A DNA stretch of 64,000 nucleotides, taken from assembly GCA_020744425.1 (NCBI GenBank), contig JAGMUV010000010.1, forward strand, positions 1,116,001-1,180,000. The letters run 5' to 3'. Of this stretch, positions 1 through 11,547 are shown piece by piece (position 1 is the stretch's first letter; every line of letters starts with the position of its first letter). The translations under genes and the position numbers were made by a program. The notes beneath the pieces are model-generated. The model was not told the DNA's origin. It saw only the letters and a program-made list of their open reading frames with translations, and made no database searches. This stretch comes from Dactylonectria macrodidyma. Taxonomy: Eukaryota > Ascomycota > Sordariomycetes > Hypocreales > Nectriaceae.

Positions 1-126
1 CGAGTGCATCATGAGGGGATCCGACGGATCTCGGGTGTAATAGAGCAGTAATGGCCCGTGTTTGGCAGCATCTTCGTTATGCAAAGGAATGGTGCGGTCT
101 TTTGGTTCTGATTCGGATAATGTCAT
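1..126 (-). CDS. 5' end of an unidentified gene running off the left edge
   Basis: On the minus strand an ATG at 124-126 opens a reading frame that stays open for 42 codons to the window edge. The visible peptide starts MTLSESEPKDRTIPLHNEDA and continues with a hydrophilic stretch. No domain can be recognised from so little sequence. The call rests on an open frame with ordinary codon use and a long non-coding interval upstream that could hold its promoter. It could be a chance frame. Confidence 0.35.
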   Translation of the reverse strand, partial: MTLSESEPKDRTIPLHNEDAAKHGPLLLYYTRDPSDPLMMHS

Positions 127-2718
127 GGCGAACAACGAAATGTGGAGGATGGGGAAAATTACTCTAGAAAATGGCGAGGTGTAGAGGGTTGCAGATTCTT
201 GCGGGGATGAGGAGGTATTTTATGTTCAAGGTAGGTCCTCCACACCTCCAAACAGCTGATTTCATTGGCTCCTGAACGAAGACTTCCAGCTTGAAATCCT
301 AGGACCTGTTCTATACCCACCCCCACCTCCGTTTCATGAAGAACACTTCTTTATTTCGACTACGGCTCTAAAGATGTTCTCGAGTCTACAAACCGGATCC
401 CTCCTCAAAGACACAGACCCATTCGACGCTTTTATATGCCATTAAAAGTGGCGCGGTTTTTCGGACCAGAAAGCCACTTACCAAGAATTTTCGAAGGTAG
501 TGGTGGATGGGTAGAGAAAAAAAAACAGGAAGGAAAAATCATGGATTTGGTCCGAGGATTGGCTAGCCTTCTTTTAATTCGTGTTATACAATTTGATCGT
601 CGAGCCCATGCGGCCCTGAAAGCTGTATTTCGGCAACAGAGCTCCACTGTTAGATCCATGAGCCTAAATTCTTGACCCTCCTCTTACTCTCAGCACTTGC
701 GTTTAGAAAGGACTAGCTCCTGGGAGTGTTTAATGAGTGTGGTCAACATTCCACTCAGCTTGTAGTCCCTACCAGGACGTCATGGCAAGTTGGGCATCAG
801 AGGGAGGTGGACTAAGATCCGCTGAAGATACAGGCGGCAGAGGATAAGTCGCCATCTACTACAGATGGGTGGCTGCATGAGAGATGTTTTAATAGGAAGT
901 CGATACTCAGCCAAACATATACTCGGCCGTATCACCATGAGAGGAAGTTGAGGATGCTGTTCCAGAAGCATATACTCCATCCGATGTTTGGATAAAACAC
1001 TTAGCCATACGTGACTGTTTCTAATTTGGTTTTATCCAGCCATTAACTCGCCATACCTCATCTCTAAACCTTCGATTGAATGCCAGCTTCAATGAACTAA
1101 GCCAGGTGGCATATAGGGAAATGTTAAGAAGATATAGAGTCGAATAGAGCTGTCTAGGTATTGAAAGTCCAGCGCTCTTAATGGCAGCTCCGGCGCAAGA
1201 GGTATATTTGATGCTGGTTTCTCGCGAAAGACGCCTCGATCTTGAGTCCAATTTCGGCATGAATTATCAAGAGGATTGCTTTTTTGCCGAAAGATATAGA
1301 GGCAGGGAGCAGCTCCAGGAACAATAATGAGTCAACGTGTACTCGGCCGCTTTGAAGGATGGAGCGGGTCAGTCAGTGTAAAGAGTGTGTAGAGGTATGA
1401 GTTGCCTCCAATTTGCCAATGCTTCCTGGCAGAACGCGGGTGAATATGTTGAGTTCAGATACATGAAGTATGACAATAAAATACAGAACCGAGAGGCCTT
1501 GCTATGTGGCCGTGGCACATTAGGTGGAAGAGTCATTGACGTTGAACGAAATATCATATTGGATCAGCCATGTTAAGCAACATCCAGCTATTGCGAAATG
1601 TAGGCTTGAACCAAGTGAACCAGTCAGTGGTTGCCATTTTCAGCTCTACGAAGTTGGCAGGCAAGATTTCTAAACTACAATTTCAAATGTTAAGCAGGGG
1701 AGCTTAATCCATGTATGTACGTCCGAGATGCATTCAGCGTATTGAAAGATGTTAAGGGATTCCAATCTTAACACCTGTGCAACTTGCTTAAGCGTCAAGC
1801 AAAGTCTATTCCTATGATGCCCCCGTATGTCAACTCAGGCGGAACACAATCGTAGTCGTTAGTATAGATTAGCATTCCGGTCAACTCTACGACCTGCGAT
1901 CAATCAATGGTTCAATCGAGATGATGGTGGCTGGGATATCCGCATCTAGATCTCTCTCTCCTACCCTTTGTCATCACCCGTGCCTTACAAGGCAACTGGC
2001 GCACTTATCTGCCCGTGATTGTTCGGTAATGACTTGGAGAAGCTTTGTATGTATGGCCCATTGACTCACAGTTTTGATTGTGCGAACATGGTTTCAAGCC
2101 CCGGTGGCTGGAGCCGAGATGGTCGCATGGGTGTACTAATGAGTTGAGACCTGGGGGGTCTCATTGAGAAACAACTGCTCGGAATTAAGGCATACTTAGG
2201 TCGTTGTCTGGATTTTTCTGTTAATAATACAACATTGAACGGGGGCTCGTCGGAGGGATTATATAACAGATGAGCGTCGAATGATTCATCGCTGCCGAAT
2301 CTGACATGCTAGCTGATTGACGTTACCATTTCTTTGGTGGCTAATCAATCATGAGTCGGAGGTGTGACATAAGCAATTTTGAGGCTTGGGGATGGATACG
2401 GGCTGGCGAATAGGAGCACTGTTGCAACCCCCCTAATATTTCCGTTGGGGTTAGTGTGAGCCTACGGTTGGGCTTGTTATTGAAGACCCCGACGGCTAGA
2501 AAATCATCCCGAAATAACGCAGCTGACGACGAGCCCAGCCAGGCGTGTATTCATGTTATCTGGCCTTTGCCGATAGAAAGCTTTATGTTTAGTGCAGCAA
2601 CTAGTTAATGAGACTATTTAAGCAGACATAATCCCGACGATCCGGACCCAAGATGCAAAACAAACCCCGCCAACCTAACCCCTGCAGTCACTTTAAGTAA
2701 TACTTAAGAATTCATATC
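127..2718. other. Intergenic, no supported gene
   Basis: About 2.6 kb with only short open frames on both strands, none with a recognisable motif or convincing splice pairs. A TATTTAAG-type box near 2616 lies about 100 bp before the NmrA-like start and is the only plausible signal I see. Confidence 0.5.
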
Positions 2719-3798
2719 ATGTCTGGTCGCCGCATCTTCGTCATAGGTGCCACGGGTGCCCAGGGCCTGCCCGTCTGCCGCGGCCTCGTCAATGATGGAG
2801 CCTACAGCCTGCGAGTCCTGACCCGTGACGCGAAGTCAAGCCGTGCAGGACAGTTGGCGCGTCTTGGCGACGTCGAGTTCATTGAGGGAACATTCACTAG
2901 CGAAAAGGACCTGCGCAAGGGTTTCTCTGGGTGCTGGGGCGCCTTTGTCAACATTGATGGCTTCAACTGCGGCGAAAAGACGGAAACGTACTGGACCATT
3001 CGCGCCTACGAACTGGCCATCGAAATGGGCATCAAGTTCTTCCTCTTTGCCAACTTGGACTACGTCTACAAGAAGAGCGGCTATGATCCCAAATTCCGCT
3101 GTGGTCACTATGATGCCAAAGGGCGCATGGCCGAATGGATGTTATCGCAGAACGGCAGCAGCGATATGGGGGTCTCGGTCTTCACTACGGGACCGTACAT
3201 TGAAATGGCTGTCTCGTCTAAAACTGTCATGACGCCTCGTCTCGAGAATGGAGTCGTCACTTGGAGGGTTCCTCTCGGCCAAGGCGCCGTTCCACACGTC
3301 TCCCTCGACGACTGTGAACATTACGTTCGCTGGCTTTTTGATCACCCAGAGAGGGCCATCGGAATGAATCTCGAGGTTGCCATCGACCACATTTCTTATG
3401 CAGATCTTGCGACTGCTTTCCAAAAGGTTACTGGCACACCCGCTCAGTACATCGATATGCCAATGTCGATGTACTTCCAACACATACCCATATCCGATGA
3501 CCCGGCTGGATACAACGCCGACCCCAGAGATCCTGCGACTATGAGTTTTAGGCAGAATTTCACTGGGTTCTGGACCATGTGGACTCATTCCGGCGGGAAC
3601 AAAGGTGTCATCAAGAGAGACTACGCCCTGCTAGACGAGATCCACCCGAAAAGAATTCGAACCGCAGAGGAATTCTTTCGCCGGGAGGAAGAAAGACGCC
3701 GTTCTCTGGGACTAGAGTCCATCTCCGAGGCAATCCAAAGAGGTACCTTAAGCTCAATCCTGAAGATGAGTGAAGATAATAGACAGGGTAAACTGTAG
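2719..3798 (+). CDS. NmrA-like family NAD(P)-binding protein
   Basis: Single-exon gene of 359 aa. The N-terminus carries the Rossmann glycine motif GATGAQG (residues 10-16) right after a hydrophobic strand, followed by VLTRD and a stretch matching the NmrA layout in which an acidic strand end precedes the second helix. NmrA-like proteins are atypical short-chain dehydrogenases that bind NAD(P) and act as redox-sensing regulators or as reductases; which applies here cannot be read from sequence. The length is usual for the family and the protein looks complete. The start is the first ATG of the frame, right at the conserved N-terminus, about 100 bp after a TATTTAAG-like box. It stands alone, with no obvious functional partner nearby. 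Confidence 0.85.
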   Translation: MSGRRIFVIGATGAQGLPVCRGLVNDGAYSLRVLTRDAKSSRAGQLARLGDVEFIEGTFTSEKDLRKGFSGCWGAFVNIDGFNCGEKTETYWTIRAYELAIEMGIKFFLFANLDYVYKKSGYDPKFRCGHYDAKGRMAEWMLSQNGSSDMGVSVFTTGPYIEMAVSSKTVMTPRLENGVVTWRVPLGQGAVPHVSLDDCEHYVRWLFDHPERAIGMNLEVAIDHISYADLATAFQKVTGTPAQYIDMPMSMYFQHIPISDDPAGYNADPRDPATMSFRQNFTGFWTMWTHSGGNKGVIKRDYALLDEIHPKRIRTAEEFFRREEERRRSLGLESISEAIQRGTLSSILKMSEDNRQGKL

Positions 3799-4119
3799 TA
3801 CTAGGCTAGGCTACTTATTTAATGTACTATTACAAGAGGAAGGTGTAAGTTATTTAATAAAAGCGGGTAAGTGTAGGTTTCTTCATAGGTGTCCAAAGTG
3901 TAAATAGAACAATCGATGCAACCCGCGCGAAGAGGCAAAGCTTCATACCTAATTGGAAGAAGTGGACTTGAAGAGGGTGATTGAGAAATTAGCAGCAAAG
4001 TTGGGCTGAAGGGAAATCCCAGCGACGTAGAAATACTTATTCGCAACCCGGACAGCTCAAAACTCATGGCTGGCATCGAGAAAACTAAGCCTGGATATGA
4101 AGCCATGGGCTTACACCTA
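3799..4119. other. Convergent intergenic spacer
   Basis: A 321-bp spacer between the ends of the NmrA-like gene and the kinase-ankyrin gene, which converge here. It is AT-rich and holds no open frame I would support. It presumably contains both 3' ends. Confidence 0.5.
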
Positions 4120-7100
4120 TCAAGGTGCAGGAGAGACTAAAATCACTGGAGAAGCAGCTTTCCATTTGAGAGGCTTCTTGAGTACCTCTTCGGGCGTCGC
4201 GAGAGGCGGGAAGATCCAATTTCCGTACTGATTAGGCCGTACTGGCCACCGACCTGGCTCGATCATGTACAAATAGCCGGTAGGAGGCCTTGTACCATTT
4301 GGAAATGGAATCCAGTCGTCCGGCAGCGTCTTTGCATTGGTCCCGGTAACCAATTCTTTTCTTGATAGCATCCCTTTGCTTCGCAAATATTGTGCGATGC
4401 TGTTTCTCTGCTTCACAAAGCGCTTCGCTTCCTCACGCGTTAAAGTCCTCTCGCGCGCCTTCTTGTAGAAAAGTAAGTTGGGGAGAATTCCGAATGCAGT
4501 GTCCAAAGGTGTTCCGAATTCACGGGACATAAGGTTGATATCCTCTCCTATTCTCTCGAGTGCGTCCACGATAAGGGGAACTTCAACATCCTTCCCTACA
4601 AACGCAGCGAGATGCAAGGCACTCACCCCCCCTTCCACTTCTCCCCTACCAATTCTCGCCTTTAAGCATGCTGCGTTGCCAAACCTTTCTAGGAGGAATC
4701 TCACTAGAGGTAGCCTGCCAGCTTCCTGAAGTGCCCCCTTAGGTGCCGTTTCTCCTTCGTACACACCAACCGCAAGGTGCAATATGCTCTGGGCTGGGCA
4801 AGAGCTGCCCCAGAAGACAGAATCAAATTGATAGTCTTCGTAGATCTTCAGCAGCCACTTTACAGACTCCAAGTTGGACCTGAAAGCCATTTGATACTTG
4901 ATCAAGCTGCCAAGAAAGGTGTATTTACACCCATCTTCGTCACGCCACGAGCGGCTACCGACTTCTTCATCGAGACAATCACGGCACCGAAGCTTCGCTA
5001 TGCAAGATGCTAACGAGACGTTGCCGGTTAAAAGAGCGCTCTGGAGCGGTGTCCAGCCGGCATTGTTCTTCCAGGATAGATCCGCTCCCCGACCAAGGAG
5101 CACACCAAGAAGAGGCTCGGATCCTCCGTCGATAGCGAGAACGTGCAGACACGTGTTGCCCAGTATGTCGATTACGGATATGTCGAGGCCCTTGTCGATC
5201 ACCAGGTCTAGAATATCCGGATCTCCGCGCCGTACGGCCTGATGGAGGCTGAGGTCTATCATGAAATTGTTCCAAGTAGAACTAGACATCGGCCTATGAC
5301 GTATTTCCGGAGTCCCGTCGATGCATCCTTCAAGTGCCACACCGTAGGCGGTCATGAGTCTCGAAAGAAGTACAGTGTCCATGGCTCTGATGCCAAACTT
5401 CACCGGTCTCCAGAATGTCTCATTTACCTCATCCATCATCTCTCGTCTGACGATGTGCTTCAGAATGACTTCTAAGGTTTCCATTTCTTGGTTCTTTGCA
5501 TACCCAATGGCAACTCTTGCAATCTCAGTGTTGTTCTGGCACAACTCCATGAAGCAAGACCCAATAATGTTTTGAGGAACAGCACCATCAAAGGAGCTCA
5601 GGAGAAGATCCAGGACTGGTGCGTTCCTGAGTGCAACCGCAAGAGCGCATGGGCTTTGTCCCAGCACGTTAGCCATGTCAACTCGGGCACCATGCTGAAC
5701 CAGCAACTTCACGGCAACCTTGTTATCGCTCAGGACAGCCCAATGAAGAGGGGTACCAACGAAAAAGAACTTGGCCGAGAGGGAATGGCGGGGAGTCTGC
5801 CACGGAAACATGCGAATCTGCCTCATTATTGCATTGGGGTTAGCCCCAACGACGAGAAGCCACTCGAGTGCATCCGCTGTAGTCGGGCGCACACTTAACC
5901 AATGAATAGGAGTATCTCCGTCGGCACCAGCTCCGAGGTCAACGTTGGCTCCAAGGCCTATCAGAGTCGTCACCATCAGAGAGCGGCCAGCTCTCGCCGC
6001 TAGGAGGAGTGGCGTTGCGCCTTCTTCGTCCTGTGCGTCCAGAATGGCAGGGTATTTTGCGGCAATGGCTTGGCACAACTCTGCTGACTCCAGCCAGCAG
6101 GAGGAAAACCTGTGAAGAAGTGTGGTCCCGATAGCCTCTGGAAGTGCGCTGTAGATGACTCCATTCTCATGCTCGCAAGTCTGGTGGACGAGTTCCAGAA
6201 GCGCCTGAGGCTGGGGCGAGGTCTGCGCAAAGATATCGTACGTCGCAAATGTGTAGAGTTCGTATAAGCTGCCGTTGAATATCAACTCCTTAGTTCTCTC
6301 TGCTATACGCAATAGGCGAGGATCCAACTCTTCGAGGACGCGGGAAGCTTCTGGTGCCACCTGGAGAGCCACAGATGCCATCAACCATGACCTTCCGGGA
6401 ATACTGTCGGGTATCTCGCCCTTCAGGCGTAGAAAGTATCCTGGCAATTCGTAACGTATTAGGGATCCGCGCAAAGACACATGCATGAGCCACTTTAGAC
6501 CTTCGTCGACGTTGTGTTCAGTTCCATAACCCTCAAGGTAGCAGATGAAAAGATTGCTGGCCGCCACAAATACCTCATCCGTGGACATCCCCGAATCCAA
6601 GTTGGTTCTCCACCCGCGACTCATATTCTCACACGTGTGCGACTCGTCTGCCTCCTTAAGGAACTGGATGAAGTCGTCGAGTTCGGGCAGACGCTGTTGC
6701 CCATCTAGTCGATCAAAGTGTGATGTGGCGCTACAACCGGGGCAAGGAGCGCTGTTATCACGTAACCACTTCTTCATCAACGACAAGAGCTCATTAAATA
6801 TTTTTCCGCGAATTTCCTCGCCAAATTTCAAGTCAAAGCGCATGTTTTCTTTCTCAATACACCGAGCCTAGGCTGCTAGTTAGCAAATCCATTAGCTAGT
6901 TCGCAGAATCAACCTCTCTCTTACCAAGAAGAAGTTCATATCTAAGAAGTCGATTTCAAAGCTAAGGTCGTGTTGGTTAGATCTCTCCAGTTTGTGCTGA
7001 CTGAAACTCAGCAAGGTTAGCAGATGACAAATACCCGCCAAGCCCAGGGAACGATTCTTACCCACTGTCATTTCCATCGAGAATATCCGATACACGAAGC

Positions 7101-8290
7101 ATGCCACTCAGTTTTCTGCACTCCTCCATTCGAGTTTCGGGGTCGGCTTCTAATAGGGCGTTGAGAAATACACTTGAGCTCGAAGCCTCCCCGAGTTTGG
7201 CAACGCAGTCATGGACCGCAAACTTTGCAATTTGATTCGAAACTTTGAGTTCTTGAATGGCCTTGTGTCGCTCAGACAGGTCGTTATCACACAGCTCCGA
7301 GTCATAGATTTCATCCAGGTATCCGAATGGATCTCGGCCGTCAATTATAACAGTCCACATCAAGAGCCCAAAAGAGTACAGATCAGTGCCAGGGCCGAGA
7401 TCTACACGAATTCGACCGTGATTAATCACCAGCTTCAGCAGTCAGTTCGGCACCGAGAACCTTAAATCATATTCTAGACGTACCTCTGGCGCCATCCAGC
7501 GATGGGTACCACCTAACTGGATAAATGTGTCAGTGGACGAGGTCAATACAGAGCAGCTAAAGTCAGCGAGCTTGGGGACGAGAGTTTCGTCCTGCTCTAC
7601 TCTGATAAGTACATTGTCCGGTTTCAGGTCGCCATGGATAAAGCCAGCCTCGTGAATAGCGTCGAGGCCAGAGCCGATGCCACTGAGAAGTGACTGTTTC
7701 ATTTCCAGTGACAACGGCTTGCGAATTTCTCGTTGCAGCTCTACAAGCGTTATCGAGCAATACTCGACGACTAGTGACGGCCAAGGATGGTCCTCAGTCC
7801 CTCTGTGTTCCCACACCACACAGTATAGTTCGACAATGTTCTGATGCTGCCTCAGTAAGGGCTTTGTGAGCGCCAGAACTTCGTTGGTTAATTCGAGCAT
7901 TGGCTCAGGAGGGTCGGCGGAGCTTGTGCCGACGCGAGGTGGGATGATTCGCTTGATAGCTACCATAGTACCTTTTGGGAGTTCTTGGCCAAGCTGATTT
8001 TGGAAGGCTGGAGCATCGCCACTGAGGATCTTGTGCCGATAGACTTCAAAGAAGCCTCCGGCGCCCACGACATCACCTAGGAAGTTGAACGCCCGGCGCC
8101 TGACTTCCATTCCTCTCCTCTGCACCAAGGCCAGAAAGCGGTACCATACCAACTCTTTCTTCAACTGATGAGCTCTTGCGGCAATTTTAGGCCTGGCTTG
8201 AAGGCTCCCCAGCGCCCAGTTTTCCCAAGAGTGGCGCGAGCTCATCGCTGTGACTGCCGCCCCAGCAACCACTGTGACGGATCTGAGCAC
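4120..8290 (-). CDS. Protein kinase - Sel1-like - ankyrin repeat fusion protein, four exons
   Basis: Exons 8290-7484, 7432-7062, 7000-6925 and 6867-4120 join in frame (introns of 51, 61 and 57 nt with GTACGT, GTAAGA and GTAAGA donors) into 1333 aa. The kinase domain has a glycine loop near residue 76, the AIKR lysine at 113, HGDLKPDN (219-226), DFS in place of DFG (243-245), APE (267-269) ending exon 1, and DLYSFG in exon 2. After a linker comes a Sel1-like stretch around NVDEGLKWLMHVSLRGS. Ankyrin repeats follow (TPLLLAARAGR, TPLHWAVLSDN, LHVLAIDG) at roughly 700-890 and 960-1080. HGD for HRD and DFS for DFG depart from the active-kinase consensus, so activity is uncertain. Fungal kinase-ankyrin proteins are thought to act as sensors or signal transducers. 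The gene is divergent from a HeLo-like pseudokinase gene. The last acceptor (CCTAG) was chosen because the TAGCAG just before it would break the frame. Confidence 0.85.
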
Positions 8291-8751
8291 TGGGTAGAGA
8301 CTGCATATGAAAAGACACCAAGAAGATAGACAGAAGACCTAAGGAATCATTTGTCCCAAGGAGTACAGGGCGGGTAGGCAAGTCGTAGATAGACTCCAGC
8401 TGAGCGAGATGTTGAGACAGCCTCGCCGGCCAGCTCGGCCAGCCCAGCCAGCCAGTGTCAACACGATATCAGCGCTAGGGAAGCGGGGTAATGCGGATTA
8501 ATAGTTGATCCAAGAGGCTTCAGCTGAGCTTCAGCTATTCGATGAACAAAACCCCGCCCGCAAGGCCAGACATACTCTTTTATTAAATGATTGAAGCACG
8601 CAGGCTAAATCACGTATTGCGAGAGAAATTCATTAGAAACAAAAGAAAACGAAAAGAAAGATACCCTACCTCAAACCTGTCTGAATTCTGTTATTTCTAC
8701 GACAACCTACCGGCCCTTGGCGTGGCATATTGTATTCAGGCTAATATTAGG
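8291..8751. promoter_or_regulatory. Shared divergent promoter region
   Basis: The only sequence between the kinase-ankyrin start (8290, minus) and the chosen pseudokinase start (8752, plus). It must hold both promoters. It includes a CCAGC/GGCC-rich imperfect repeat near 8425-8455 and an AT-rich TTTTATTAAATG box near 8577. No known operator is recognised. Confidence 0.5.
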
Positions 8752-10488
8752 ATGCCGGCCGAGCTGATTTTGGCGATTGTCGGCCTGCTGCCCATCATCG
8801 AAACATGCTCTCGAGCCTATGCTAAGCTGGAGACATTGATTATTAGATTGCCAAGCCTTGCTTCCAAATTCGAGCTAGATGTTCGAATTGAAAGTCGCAA
8901 ATTCAGCCTCTATCGCGACTATCTGGTCAAGGGTGATGCGGGGACACCCGACAACAATCTCTTCGAGCAGCAGTCGGAACACACGAGAGAAATCATAGCT
9001 GACGTCGTACATCGGATCACGAGGCTCCTTGAGGAGTCAAACGAAATCCTTGAAAAGTATGGATACGGAGATGCGTCCAGCCCACCTATGCCAGGCCAGC
9101 GCGCCACTCCACCAACCACCGCGACCACGGCCATGACCACGACGATGCTCACGGCTTGGCCATTTGGAGACCAGCGATCACCAAGGGCAGCAACGGCGCC
9201 TTCCATAAAGTTGACTGAAAGACTCCAGTGGGCATGGAATAGAGAGGCAAGGGTGGCTTCGCTACTATCCGACCTGAGAAAGTACAACGACGACCTGTGG
9301 CACGTACTAAACCCTTATCATGAGCGAATCCTGAGACTAGGCCTGACTGCGTTTGTTGTTCCGGGTGTCTCAGACCCTGCTGTCAACAGATTTGTCGAGT
9401 CCGACAGCTCATCCCTCACCAACGAACTGTTGGCTGCATGTCTTCGACTGAGATACCAAGTGACTAGACTATCTCATCAACAGGCTTCTGGCTCTTCGCA
9501 GCATCCGGACTGGATGTCACCAAACAGATTACGGGCTGTCGGAAGCTTCCAAGGATCAACAGCCCACGCCCCGCGCAAAATCAGCTTCATGATAGGCGAC
9601 CCCAGCGACCTCGTTATCGTCGAATACTACGACATAGCCCCATCAGTAAGTGTCGAGTATAGGGCTCAGGTCGGGAATCGCATAGCCCAGCTCAGTCGCC
9701 TCTTCTCAGAGCCCTACGATCCGAGCCTACGCTTCCTGCGATGCCTAGGGGCGGTTCACGACCCATCCCAGCCGCTCCGATACGGCCTCGTCTTCAAGGC
9801 TCCTCTGGTCAACGGAGCCAAGCCGAGCACCTTCCGCACGCTGGATTCCCTTCTTCAGGATGAGACGTTCCACGTGCCATCGCTTGGTCAGCCCTTCGGC
9901 TTGGCCAAGGCCCTAGCTGTGGCGTTAATGCATATGCACGCGGCCGGCTGGGTACACAAGAGCCTACGCCCTGAGAATATCATATTCTGTCAGTCGAGCC
10001 GAGAAGACGGTTATCCAGAGATCGATATCACCCAGCCGCGCCTACTGGGCTTCACGCTTAGCCGCCCTACAGACGCGGCATCACTACAGACCTGGGCAGA
10101 CAGAGATCTGGATATATTCACACACCCTGAGCGCCAGGGCCAAGAGCCGCTGCCGCCTTTTACGCTGCGGCACGACCATTACTCGCTCGGCGTCGTGTTG
10201 GTCTCCATTGCACTTTGGCTCATGCCTGCCACCCTTCGTGACGGGTTTGACGCTATGCCTGAACCTGACTCTGGTATCGATCGCGCCACTGGCTGGAGCA
10301 TTTACATCGAGAATTTGGTCAAAGCAAAGTTGGGACGTCTGGCGGGTGATATATATAAGAACGTTGCACTAGGGTGTCTCACAGGTCGTTTTGAGCCACA
10401 GGGCACATCGAGGACAAGCTCCGATAGAGATTTGCAGATGGACTTTTTCAATTATGGCGTCAAGATTCTAATGCAATGTAAGGCGTGA
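8752..10488 (+). CDS. HeLo-like domain plus C-terminal pseudokinase protein
   Basis: Single exon, 578 aa from the chosen ATG. An in-frame ATG lies at 8587, but the 55 residues it adds are Lys/Arg-rich and lead-like, whereas 8752 begins directly with the helical domain (MPAELILAIVGLLPIIETCS). The first ~130 residues look like the helical HeLo-type domain of fungal cell-death and prion-related proteins. A Pro/Thr-rich linker follows. The C-terminal half is kinase-like: HMHAAGWVHKSLRPENIIF replaces HRDLKPEN, LLGFTLSR sits where DFG is expected, and YSLGVVLVSIALW is the F-helix region. The catalytic Asp and DFG are missing, so it should be inactive (DUF7580-like). Known HeLo proteins permeabilise membranes when triggered, but that role is only inferred here. 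It is divergent from the kinase-ankyrin gene. Confidence 0.75.
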   Translation: MPAELILAIVGLLPIIETCSRAYAKLETLIIRLPSLASKFELDVRIESRKFSLYRDYLVKGDAGTPDNNLFEQQSEHTREIIADVVHRITRLLEESNEILEKYGYGDASSPPMPGQRATPPTTATTAMTTTMLTAWPFGDQRSPRAATAPSIKLTERLQWAWNREARVASLLSDLRKYNDDLWHVLNPYHERILRLGLTAFVVPGVSDPAVNRFVESDSSSLTNELLAACLRLRYQVTRLSHQQASGSSQHPDWMSPNRLRAVGSFQGSTAHAPRKISFMIGDPSDLVIVEYYDIAPSVSVEYRAQVGNRIAQLSRLFSEPYDPSLRFLRCLGAVHDPSQPLRYGLVFKAPLVNGAKPSTFRTLDSLLQDETFHVPSLGQPFGLAKALAVALMHMHAAGWVHKSLRPENIIFCQSSREDGYPEIDITQPRLLGFTLSRPTDAASLQTWADRDLDIFTHPERQGQEPLPPFTLRHDHYSLGVVLVSIALWLMPATLRDGFDAMPEPDSGIDRATGWSIYIENLVKAKLGRLAGDIYKNVALGCLTGRFEPQGTSRTSSDRDLQMDFFNYGVKILMQCKA

Positions 10489-11547
10489 GCTACGTATGGA
10501 GCAGCCAAGTTTATATTTTGTATTGATTACTGTTACTTTAGATTTGAGTACTGCGCTCGCCGTACTGTGATTCCTGCAGGTTTTTTTTAACCGTTTAAGT
10601 TCTGAACCTCCCTGTAAGTGTGAGCTACCAAAACTCCTTACCTACTTCAATAACCTCGATTGGAGTTGTCGAGGTGAGTAAGGTCTACCAAGGGACTCAT
10701 GGGTGTAGGGTAGCATGGTGACAGCTGGTAAGAAAGAACTGGCCTACTCTCAGAAGCAACTTTGGTGCAGAGTGAGAGAATTTTACTAGGTCAAAATTCC
10801 AAAGATATCTTATCGGTCATTGAAATTGGCGTGTTTTAAGATGGCTTCTCATGGTGACGGAGCTTCAGGTGGGTCAGCAACTGTGTCTGCAGAAGGATTG
10901 TTGCGGACGGGTCCAGATGACTTCGTATAGATTTGTCGGGTCATGTCCACTACGGTCTTTCCCGCCCTCACGCCCCCTCCAAGCCACTAATTTCGCCTAA
11001 TGAGTCTTGTGTAAGTCGGCCCCTTTTTTTAATTCAGGCCCTCACGGAACGGAAAGGACTTTTATATCCGGCGGCAAGGCTGGGGGATCTTTGCTCCCAG
11101 CTGGGACTCGTGGCTTTGGCTCCGATGGGCGACGTCGTACTCTAAGTCAGGCAGAAATCGTTTCTTCATACAGGAGACAACTTTTACTGATTGTGCCGTG
11201 TTTCTACGTGAATTGCGACGTTACTTTCACAGCTGTAAGCGTGGGGGCACTGTGTTGGGTTCCTAAGTAATAAGTGACAAGTCATTTCACCACATCTCCT
11301 GGAGTAGGACTTGCCAACGCACCAAAAGTGCCAAGCGAGAAAATACTTGCCCAAGAGGTAGCTAGAGGGGAACTACTAGCTATGACAATCCGGAGCCCGC
11401 ATAATTCTTCTTTTGCATCATCATCACACCGCCATTGCAATGAACCTTTGTCGGTTGCTTTTTGCGTCCCCTCAATCACCTCGTTGATTCTGTTTCGAAA
11501 TACTTCTCATTGCGTAACTAAACTCCTTCACAAGCCATTTTCTGACT
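10489..11547. other. Intergenic, no supported gene
   Basis: About 1.06 kb. Only short frames, none with motifs. An A/T-rich 3' region follows the pseudokinase stop. Confidence 0.5.

Noticed and set aside
436..675. 79-codon plus-strand frame
   Set aside because: Overlaps an equally long minus-strand frame, no motif, no splice partners; best read as chance.
4478..6871. Several plus-strand frames within the kinase-ankyrin gene
   Set aside because: Antisense shadows of a long coding exon with clear ankyrin repeats.
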